From Phyllostachys edulis (lineage: Eukaryota > Streptophyta > Magnoliopsida > Poales > Poaceae), in NCBI GenBank assembly GCA_036346405.1, contig CM070546.1, forward strand, positions 103,422,826 through 103,486,825: 64,000 bases of DNA, read 5' to 3'. The notes under the pieces were generated by a model. That model saw only the letters and a program-made list of their open reading frames with translations, searched no databases and was not told where the DNA came from. Below are positions 22,073 to 31,659 of this stretch, one piece after another (the stretch's first letter is position 1; each line of letters begins with the position of its first letter). The position numbers and the translations under genes are program-made.

Positions 22073-23666
22073 GTGGGCCATGATACCCTAACAGGGGCGG
22101 GCCGAGCGACTCTACTAAAACGGGCTTGTGACTTGCATTAGGATTACGCAGGCAACCTCACAGTGTTAACGAAAGTCAGAAGCATGTGTTGTACAACTCA
22201 CAAATATTTGTGTCCGTCTGTATAAGATTCGACTATTTTTTAGTCTAAAACAGTCAAATTTTAGTTCATTTATAACTTCATTATACATAAATTATAGTAA
22301 TTTATGTATATAATTTATGTTCTTGGTTACTATAATTATTATCAAAAGTCTTTATAACTCATATTTTCCATCACATGATTCAAATTCTAACATATACTTT
22401 GAGATACTGAGCAAAAACAAAGATATAAAAAAATAAAATTTATACCAACAAAATACTGACAATACGGTGAACCCGTTATGTTCAAAAAGCATAATAAATT
22501 TGGACCCAATTCATCATATGAGAAGAAATGAAAATATCAAAGCATATCGAATAGATGAAAATTTGACTCTTTTGATAAAAGGAAACTGTCGAATGTTGTT
22601 TAGCAAATCTCCAAATATTTCATGTTTCTCTTAGAGACATGATCGATCTGCACATGATATATATAGAGCTCTTACATACATAAAATGTTTCTGATCATTT
22701 GGCCAGACACAAGGAGAAAATGTTTAATTCCTGAAATGCAAGAGCTGTGATATATTTGCCTAAACTAGAGGGATAAAAAGGGGAGAGAGATCTAAAGAAT
22801 CTTATCACACGGGCAGACCAAGCTTTCTTGGAACAGGATGGGAACGAACTTATTGCGATGGCCGCGAACACCCAAACGGTAAACCGTCTCCAGTGAGGGC
22901 AGTCCTGGCGGGTCTATCGCAAACTTCGTGGACTATACGGGTTGCCCACATCAGCCACTTAGAATTAGTAATTGGTCCACAAACACCTGCTTAGTCTTTT
23001 TTATGAGACGGGTTAAGCAAGCTTACGGATAACCCGTGTCCGCTTTCATCCCTACTCCCTCCACACACAAAAGTATAAATGAAGAGTCCAAACACCCCAA
23101 ACCAACTGAAAATGCAAATGATCTACTTACAATCCTTACCATGTGGATTAGGAAGGCAAGCCTACAAATCTGGGTGTCAGACCACGTGGGATTCAAGCAC
23201 TGTTCGATCGAGTTTCAGAGAGCAACAGCAGGTTTCTGTTCACTTTCAGTATGCTCGAGATATACATGGGGAACCTACGAGATCTGCCAGTTCCAGGGAG
23301 TGAGAACAATGGGTTTAAGGATGTGCCAAGGTAATTTCCTAAAATTGTTGGAAGGAAGGGTACTTTTTTTTTTGCAAGACAAGGAAGTAATGAAATTCTT
23401 TTACAGTCTACGATTTATCTAAAGAATGGCAAAAGAAACAGAATTTAAAATATCTAATATATGTTGGTTCTGAACTTCCCACTTACAACAAATAGAAGAA
23501 AATGTTAGTTGGAGCCAGTTCCTGACCGAGTGACTGTAATGCAGCAACAGTAATGAACCACTAACAGGGTCAGTTAAGTATCTGTTGTCCAATTATGTTG
23601 AATAAAAAATAAAATGTATTCTGGACATGGTTTAGTATTTTAACAAGTTTTGAACGCAATTCCAAT

Positions 23667-24794
23667 TAGGGGTGAAAACGGATCGGATAATTTCCGACCG
23701 ATTTAGACGGAAATGGATTCAGATTATCTCGGATCAGATTTTTCTTGAATAATTTTCGGATTGGAAACAAATTCGGCTTTTTTTGTCGGAAACGGAAACA
23801 AATACGGTACGCATACTATCCGACAGATACGGATATGAATACGGATTATCCGGATAAGACGAAGTTCGGATATCTGGATTTTGGCCCAAAAGAGAAAGGA
23901 GATTTTAATTGATTTTCGAATTTTAGAAAATGCAACAAATCAAATAGTCTTTTAGAAAATAACAAATAGAGTTAAAAAATTCTAGAAAAAATCACAAAAA
24001 TTTGTTGAATAATTTTGAACTTAATAAAATTAATTCCAACTTAAAATTGGTTTTTTTGCACATAAATTATTTTAAATTTTTGCAAAATAGGAAAAACTTT
24101 TTAAAATCCGTAAAATTCAAGAAATTAATTAAAATGTCCTTTTTCACTTTAAATCCAATAAAATCCCAGAAAACTCAATAATTTTTATTTTTGACATTAA
24201 AAACTAGGAAATTGATAATTGACTTTATTTTATTATTTTTCTTTTTAACAAAGAAAACTCTTTTAAATATCGTAAAATCCAATAAAATAATAACTTTATT
24301 AATTTTATTTTTGGTAATATACTTTGAGATGTTATAGTCATTTATGATAGATTAACCATCTAGCCTAATCAATGTTATTGTGAACTAAGTTTTATGTATG
24401 TAATGCACTAAGTGTGAATGCGTGATGACTTGTGACTTTGTGAGTTATGACTTATGAGCTAAATATGGTAAACTAAGTGTTATATTTGTGATGAACTAGT
24501 TAATGCAGCTTGTTAGTACCAATATTATGTGTGGTTACTGAAAATATGAACAATTCATGAATGTTTGCATCAAATAAACTAGTTATATGTTTTCGTTAAT
24601 TTCTGGTATACAATTTAAGGGGTTTTCATGTTCCGAAAAATATCCGCAACCGTATTCATTTCGATTCATATTCGATATTATCCGTACCCGTATTTGTATC
24701 CGGGGTATTCATATTCGTATCCGAATCTGGAAAAAAATACAAAAAAATATGGCAGATCCATTATCCGTCCGTATCCAATCCGTTTTCACCCCTA
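23667..24794. mobile_element. Non-autonomous hAT element with exact 8-bp duplication (copy 1)
   Basis: The termini are TAGGGGTGAAAACGGAT and its inverse (ATCCGTTTTCACCCCTA), flanked on both sides by ATTCCAAT (23,659-23,666 and 24,795-24,802). Subterminal sequence on both sides is rich in CGGATA/TATCCG motifs. The 1,128-bp interior is AT-rich with no protein. It lies in the intron between the third and fourth kinesin exons. Confidence 0.92.
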
Positions 24795-26199
24795 ATTCCA
24801 ATACAGTTTTGATGCATTTTGGGACTCAGCTGTACCCTTGTTTCCTTTGATCCTATCTAACGTTATGAATCTATTGACTTGTCAATATTTTGCAATTTTG
24901 GATTTGCTTGTGCCTGCACTGATGTGAGGCTGTCAACCTATGTGAATATGCGCTAGCATGCTTTCCAATCAAACCAAAATGCATGTATACCTTAATCCTG
25001 GCTACAAGTTTTAAAAGGGCTTCCTGTAACTACATGAAGACATATCACATGTCAGTTGGAAAGTAGTTAGATTTATGGTTCTTTTTATGTAAATATTGTT
25101 ATGTCCATGTTGAAAGTTCTTAAAAAATGTCACCTTGGTGCTGTACTTGTGTCCCTACGTTGTATACAGGTGCAACACAGACAACAAATGATTGTGGTCA
25201 CAGTTTCTAGAACATTGTGAATACCACATCAATGCATAGACAACCAAGCAGTGTGTAGAGAACCCAAGTTTGAGTGTTTACACCGTTGAAGGATCTAAAT
25301 GGAAAGAGAATCATTTCCTCTCAGTAAAAGGAAAGACAATCCTAATCGTCTACTTGAGATATGAATTGCTTTGGGTTGTCCCTGCTTCCTATATTTTTGG
25401 ATAGTGCAGGCTTCTATATATCTGTGCACTTATCAACTTTTTCTCTTCTTTTTTTAAGGAATTGATTGTTTACTGCATCTCTGCATACAGCCTTTCCATT
25501 AAAACATACCCCGATGGTGGGATCGAGATTGAAAACCTAGTGGCAGTTACTGTGAATAGTTTTCAAGAAGTGAAAAGATTATATGAAGTGGGGACCCGTC
25601 TTAGATCAACAGCTACCACTATGGCTAATTCTACATCAAGCATATCTCATAGGTAACATTTTTATTTTATTGAAGAAAAGCACGTGTTGATTTTTATAAC
25701 AATTAAGAAGACATTAACCATGCTTACTGAAACCTATTATGCTTGGATAAAACATGGCTGCATTTAGAAAGAAAACACCATGGGAGAATTGCTTTCCTGA
25801 AGCCTTATACTTCTCTCTATGCATTTATGCAACTGTTTGATTCACATTTCATTGACCTCCTTCAACACGCCTGAGAGAGAGAAAAAGCAAGAAACAAATT
25901 ATGGATGATTGATCTAGGTGGAAGTGAAAGACTTGTAAAGACAAAAAGCAACTGGGAAAAGGCTCAAGGAAGGCAAAGCCATAAATTTGTCATTGTCAGC
26001 CCTAGGGGATGTGATTGATGCACTACAAACTAAAAAGTCCATGTCCCTTATAGGTGAGTGGAATCCATTATGTACTCATGTTTGGCAGTTGGTACAGTAG
26101 ATTACCATTTTATCCATAAGTTTTAAGGAAATGTTATCATTTCACTTTTCTATTTCACAGGAATAGTAAGCTTACACAAGTTCCGAGAGATTCTCTAGC

Positions 26200-26355
26200 A
26201 TAGTTATTAAGGCAGTAAGATGAGACAAGACGACCCACCCCTCACACTTTTTAAGCATTAAGGCGTGAGACATGCTACTAACAGCAGCTAGCAACAGGGC
26301 AGATGAAAGGAGCTTCCCGTGCACAAAAAATCTCGCTGCAGAGCCAGCTAGAAGT
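26200..26355. other. Unassigned block between the kinesin fragment and Copia-B (copy 1)
   Basis: It begins CATAGTTATTAAGGCAG and contains GCATTAAGGCGTGAGAC, two related phrases that suggest the end of a miniature element. It truncates the kinesin exon after the DSL codons. No matching terminus was found. Confidence 0.35.
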
Positions 26356-26663
26356 TGTTGGAAGTGCTCTAAAAACAATGCTTGGAACTCAGGTTTTGTG
26401 CTGCAATGAAGCTGCAACTTTTCTGATGTTCTTACCCCTTTATTTATAGCTGATAATTACAACTAGATAATGCCGTAGTGGCCTGGTAAACATGGCCCTA
26501 GTGGCTCCTAAAACACAGCCATGATCTACTGCTTGATGCATGCACTGCTAACTACTTTGACTAAAAACCCTGAAGAATAGCTCCTACAGACTCTTGACCG
26601 ACTCCAACTGACACTGAACAAACTGCAAACAAAGATACACAAGCACACCGGATTACACTAACA
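26356..26663 (-). repeat. 3' LTR of Copia-B (copy 1)
   Basis: Starts TGTTAGTGTAATCCGG and ends TTCCAACA on the minus strand. It holds a TATAAATAAAG stretch, a likely promoter element. The polypurine tract lies just before it at 26,664-26,679. Confidence 0.75.
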
Positions 26664-26672
26664 ATTCTCCCC

Positions 26673-29100
26673 CTAATCCTTGTGTGCTGATCCTGATTTG
26701 ATTAAGACCATTCCAATCCTTGCACAAAGCTCTTGGAACTTGACTCGCCCAAGTGCCTTTGTTAAAATGTCGACAAGTTGGTCCTTGGTGCCGATGAAAA
26801 TCACGATGCTCCCATCCTCCATGCATTCCCACGATGAAATGGTAACGAAGATCGATGTGCTTCTGCGCTCATGGAAGACCGGTTCTTGCTCGGCGCCAAA
26901 GCGGACTTGTTGTCCACCTTCACTCGACCACCCCGCTTTTTCTCCCATGGAGTTCAGCGAGTAACCGAGCCAACCAAAGTCCTTGTGTCACGGCGGTAGT
27001 GGCGGCTACATACTCGCCTCACAAGATGACGGTGCCACCACCCTTTGCTTGAGAGATTGCCAACTCACCAGCGGCTACACTAAGGAAGAACGGCGTGCGC
27101 GCGTGCTCTTCCTTGTGTCGATGTCGCCGGCGTGGGTCTTTGTCGGCCAGAATCAATCACCGTGCCTCTCCATCCTTCCACATGTAGTGTAGTCCATAGT
27201 GGATTGCCGGCGACGTAGCGAAGGATGCGCTTTACGGCCGCCAAATGCTCCTCCGTTGGCCACTCCATGAAACGACTCACGAACCCAACGGCAAACGCCA
27301 GGTATGGCCGTGTGTGGACGAGGTAGCGGAGGCTGCCGACGATACGCCGATACTCGTGGCGCCCACCTCCATTGTCAGGTTGTCGGTACCGAGCTCGAGC
27401 TCTCCTCCATCGGTGTGGGTTGGATTGCAACTTTCCATGCCGACCAATCGCAGAATCCGCGACGGCGAGTGTGTGCCGCCAAGAGGCGATGCCGCCATTG
27501 TCTCCATTGACTTCAATTCCGAGATAAAATGATGACAAACCAAGATCACTAAATCGAATTTGATCTTTATCTCGCCTTGAAATCCTCCACCGCCTCCATG
27601 GATGACCCAAGAATGATCAAATCGTCCACGAGACCCGACGAAGCGAGCTGCAGGCCGCCGCCGCACTTCCAGAGACAGCGTGCTCGTGTTCATTCTGCTT
27701 GAATCCGAGATTCTTGAGTGTGTGGTCGAGCCGGCGTTCTAAGCCCGTGGCGCCTGGCGCAGCCATAGAGCGCTTTGCGCAGCCGCAAGACCTTCCCTTC
27801 TTCGGCTACGATGAACCCCGGCGGCTACTTCACGTACACCTCCTCCTTCAATTCTCCGTTGAGGAAGGCGGATTTCACATCCATGTGGTGGACGGGCCAC
27901 CCCTCCTGGGCAGCAATGGCGAGCAGCAACCGAATGGACTCCATGCGGGCGACGGGAGCAAACACTTCGTCGAAGTCAATGCCGGCCTGCTGGACGAAGC
28001 CCCTCGCAACAAGCCGCGCCTTGTGTTTGATCACCACACCGGCCTCGTTCTTCTTCAGCTTGAAGACCCATTTGAGACCGATCGGGCGGTGGCCGTGCGG
28101 CAGATTGATGAGCTCCCATGTCTTGTTCCGTTCCACGGCGTTGATCTCCTCACGCATGGCCACGCGCCACGCCTCGTCTCATTTGGCCTCGGCAAATGAG
28201 CATGACTCGCCTGCACTTGCAAGGTGCAGTTCAGCCTTGTCCAGCTCCCGCAATGCGAACCCCGGCGGCGCAGCTCCACTCCTGACCAGATTGTCCACGG
28301 TGCGGTACCGTACAGGTGTGTCGTCGTCTTGCCAAGGCCGAGCCCGGGCGAGTCGTTCGTTGGTGGTGAGACGAATTCCGCGGCAGCGGGCCGAACGGAG
28401 TTGGTGTCGCAAGAGTGCTTGGAATTGCCGCGGGCAATGCTAGAGTTGGCGTGAAAGGTCCGAGCTCCTGCGCCGTACCGACAAGCTCGCTCTCTGCCAT
28501 CGGGCATCGGAGTTGCCGCCGCCGCAACATGGGCGAAGGTGTACTCGATGGTGAAGTCGTTGGCGGGATGCGTGCCGTCATAGTTCTCCGCCGCCCAATT
28601 CCAGCCGCGATCCTCGTCGAACACGACGTCGCGGCGATGCGCACGCGCCGCGTCGTCGGGTCCAGAAAACGGTATGCCTTCATCCCCTCCTCGTAGCCGA
28701 TGAAGACGACGGGGGTGCTGCGATCGTCGAGCTTGCGGAGGTGGCCCTACTCCTTCACGTACGCTAGGCAGCCGAAGGTACGGAGAAACTGGGTCGCCGG
28801 CTTGCGTCCGTGCCACGCCTCATAGGGCGTTTTCCCGACGAGGCTTTTGGTGGGGGATCGATTGAGGAGGAACACCGCCGTAGTCACTGCCTCCCCCCAA
28901 AATTCGGCTGGCATGCCCCTTTGCTTCAGTAGTGCGCGCCGTGGACACCACGGTCTGGTTCCGCCGCTCGACCACGCCATTCTGCTGCGGGGCGTAGGGC
29001 AGAGTGTTGCCTGCCAGGTGGTCATTTTTCCCGCCTGGCCACCAGGCCTGCGTCCAAGCGAGGTGCTGGCCACCACCCGGCAGCTACGCCGGCCAGGCAA
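26673..29100 (-). pseudogene. Copia-B pol remnants (copy 1)
   Basis: Integrase end (29,100-28,747): GMPAEFWGEAVTTAVFLLNR and FLRTFGCLAYVKE. RT (28,163-27,825): LKWVFKLKKNEAGVVIKHKA, VFAPVARMESIRLLLAIAAQ and MDVKSAFLNGELKEEVYVK. The YVDD segment at about 27,610-27,640 is broken here but readable in copy 2. RNase H side: GSLRYLVHTRPYLAFAVGFV and KRILRYVAGNPL (27,360-27,200). The C-terminal tail reads DQLVDILTKALGRVKFQELC at about 26,790-26,730. Several frameshifts separate the pieces. Confidence 0.85.
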
Positions 29101-29130
29101 ATCTCGTGCGGCTTCGAACCAAGCAAGCCT

Positions 29131-29237
29131 TTAGTATTTCTCTGTTGTATAGGATGCTCTTTGCTATTTGTCTCTCAACTGCACATGTATACATTTGGCC
29201 TTTGTCCTCCTGGAATATATAAGGTCCATTTGTAACA
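29131..29237 (+). repeat. 5' LTR of Copia-C, truncated (copy 1)
   Basis: It matches the 3' LTR from TTAGTATTTCTCTG to CCATTTGTAACA but lacks the first 20 or so bases, including the TG start. The primer site follows at 29,238. Confidence 0.85.
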
Positions 29238-30202
29238 TGGTATCAGACCCAGGGTAGGGTTAGGGTTTCTCTCCTCCCCACCCATCCAAACCCTATATCA
29301 CTACTCACAGCCGTCGCTGCCGCCTAGTCGGTCCCTGGACCTTCCCCACTCACTGCTCCCTTAGATCCCGCCGCCGCCACCGCATTGATCTAAAGCCGCT
29401 GCTGCCACTTAGGAACACTGTTTTGGACACTGTCGCCTCGGATCCCGCGCCACCGGCTCTCGCCCTGCGTGAGGCTTTCTGCCGTCGTCGGCTTGTCCTC
29501 TCGCTATGGCTTCTACTACCGCTCCGTACCTTCCGGAAGGCTGCCGCAGATCCAGCTCATTCGGCCTCAGATCTTGTTGCCACCTTGTCCATGTCCTTGC
29601 CGCCTGCTGCAGCTGTGAACCCGGCCCCTTCACCATCGGATCTCATCGCCCCTAGCATCCTCCACGCCTCGGGTCCTTCTCCGAAGTCATTGTTGCTCTC
29701 GCAACAACTTCGCATCGCCGCGACACGTCTCGCCTCATTGTTCGCAGATGATGGCACCTCCCAGTGGTTCAGGGGTCGTCTCGGTTTCGAAGCCAACGGT
29801 CATCTTCAATGGGCTAAACTACCGCGAGTGGGCTCGACACATGCGGATTTACATGAGGAGCTAGCGGCTCTGGGGCTACCTCACCGGCGAGCGGCCTTGC
29901 CTGCCTTGCCCTACCCTGCCGGCCGAGCCTACCTTTCCTCTGGATGCCAACGAGGCTACTCAGAGAGCTTCAGTTACCGCCTTTGAGGAGGTGATGGAGG
30001 TGTATCAAACGTAGGTCCATGCCTAAGGTGTGGCAGGACGACGAGGCTCGTGCTTTCGCCATTCTGGTGGGTAGCATGGGCGTCGACCTCTCTATGGACG
30101 TGCTTGAGTTGCTGATGTCTCTGCTAATGTGGGAGCGCCTCTGTGACCACTATGAGCCGACGAGCGATGCTATATACCTCTCATTCATGCACTAGGCGCA
30201 GT

Positions 30203-30298
30203 CTATGATGCACTGATACGCGATACCGGTACAGAGGTATGGATACGGCGATACAACGATACCCCATTCCCCCCCCCAAAAGGATACGACAATACGGA

Positions 30299-30367
<69 letters not shown>

Positions 30368-31141
30368 TGTGTTTCAGTCAAGAATTTACCTATGCATGAG
30401 TGTTAATGTCATTGAACATAACACTAAAGAATTTATTAACTTATCCTGTACTATGACCAACAGCAGTAGTTCGAGTGTTATAGTGGAGATATCAATTCAT
30501 TTTTCCCTCTTACCAGTTTACTCATCTTTGCACAGGCAAGGAAACTAAGCCCTCACTTGATTCTAAGCATTTGTCATTCACAACTTTTATCAGCAGACAA
30601 AACCTAAAAGAGTTCAAAAACATTGTGTTGCGAACAAGATAGGACTTCACTCTGTTGATGGTTTGAGATCGAGGAAAGGGAATGTGGAAATGTAATTTAG
30701 GATATAATGTTAGCAACACAAGTGTCAATCTTTATCAAGATCACTCGAAGTGATCCGAATGAATGATCACTCGCTTTCAATAAATTCGGAAAATCCTACG
30801 AAAAGGCTATCAAGTGAAACCGACACACATCGAAATTTGGAATCGATGGATACCGGTCAGAACTCCTAATGAAGTGCTAATTATTTCGACAAACTTTGAT
30901 AACACACACTAGCTCATAATTCATGTCCGAATTTAACAATTACATGCTAAGGTTGTGGGGTAGGGTTAGAATAAGTGGGATGGGCCTCGAATTGTGGGTC
31001 GACGAGGTATCGGGAAGTATCGGTTTTTTCTTTTTTAAAAACATAAATGTTTTCGATACTTCCCAACACGTATCGAGCCTTACTCAGATCCGATCACGAT
31101 CGGATACCTGCACGTTGTTGGTCGAGTATCGATACATCGAG
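30203..31141. mobile_element. Non-autonomous hAT-like element inside Copia-C gag (copy 1)
   Basis: The flanking octamers are GGCGCAGT (30,195-30,202) and GGCGCAAT (31,142-31,149). The right one is GGCGCAGT in copy 2. The ends CTATGATGCACTGATAC and, on the opposite strand, roughly CTCTGATGTATCGATAC form inverted repeats. Both flanks are rich in GATAC/GTATC motifs. The interior has a long (AT)n run and no protein. Confidence 0.7.
30301..30364. repeat. (AT)n microsatellite (copy 1)
   Basis: 32 uninterrupted AT units inside the hAT-like element. Confidence 0.95.
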
Positions 31142-31659
31142 GGCGCAATCCATTCAAATAGATGGATGCTACTAGTGGACGTGTTCTACAAGCAGTGTCT
31201 GCTGTGGCGTCAACTTAACTCTCGGGACCTGCATATGTCGGACTGTCCTCGTTGTGCGCTTAGTGGCTCACCGAGACTCATCGTCTCTACGACTTCTTGA
31301 CACATCTCCAGTCCGACTTCGAGCCCGCTCATGCTCAGCTACTAATGCACTAGCCTCGTCCGTCCCTATTGGAGGCCCTTACTTTTGTCTGTGCTGAGAC
31401 TCACCTTTGTGTGGAGGGGGGAGGGGTAAACTGCAATCCCCTTCTGTCTTGGCTGCTAGTGTCTCTGCTCCACTAGCTCTGTCTCCTGCACCGGTGCCTC
31501 ACCGCCTCAGTGGCGGCGGCACCGCCTAGGTCTCCACTGTGACTATTGTGACCATGTTGAGCACACGTCCCAACAGTGCTCACTTTGATTCGCCGCCAAG
31601 ACTGGTTCTACATTTCGGTCCTCTGGCTTTGCGCCACCACCTCCCCCTTCCTCAGGTAT

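Larger units (their letters stand above)
20331..26199 (+). pseudogene. Kinesin-14 motor-domain gene fragment (copy 1)
   Basis: Kinesin-14 proteins are minus-end-directed microtubule motors. Six exons of the motor domain are readable: 20,331-20,391 (RKQYKFGKVFNPCSTQ), 20,482-20,585 (P-loop exon, damaged here), 23,152-23,330 (GVRPRGIQALFDRV and FTFSMLEIYMGNLRDL), 25,491-25,652 (LSIKTYPDGGIEIENL and the switch I match ANSTSSISH), about 25,833-26,053 (KLWMIDLGGSERLVKT, then in another frame AINLSLSALGDVIDAL) and 26,161-26,199 (NSKLTQV, DSL). Intron borders follow GT/AG except before 25,833, where AA stands at the acceptor. Phases agree across most junctions. The N-terminus is cut by the Copia-A LTR, and the C-terminus stops at an unrelated block. 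Frameshifts sit in the P-loop and switch II exons. It is a gene fragment, not a working motor. Confidence 0.88.
26356..29130 (-). mobile_element. Copia-B: Copia retrotransposon, 5' truncated (copy 1)
   Basis: Read on the minus strand it runs from integrase through RT and RNase H to a purine tract (GGATTAGGGGGAGAAT) and a 308-bp 3' LTR. Gag, protease and the 5' LTR are lost at the junction with Copia-C at 29,130/29,131. Because Copia-C is itself cut at that junction, a deletion rather than a clean insertion made it. Confidence 0.85.
29760..31590 (+). pseudogene. Copia-C gag, split by a hAT element (copy 1)
   Basis: The opening reads VIFNGLNYREWARHMRIYMR (about 29,801-29,860), then a stop and RLWGYLTGE. 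Gag continues past the insertion at 30,203-31,141. It ends in a perfect CCHC zinc knuckle, CDYCDHVEHTSQQC, at 31,538-31,579. Frameshifts and stops interrupt it. Confidence 0.8.

Noticed and set aside
28055..28816. A 253-codon frame on the minus strand
   Set aside because: Mostly out of frame with the Copia-B reverse transcriptase and integrase that explain this interval.
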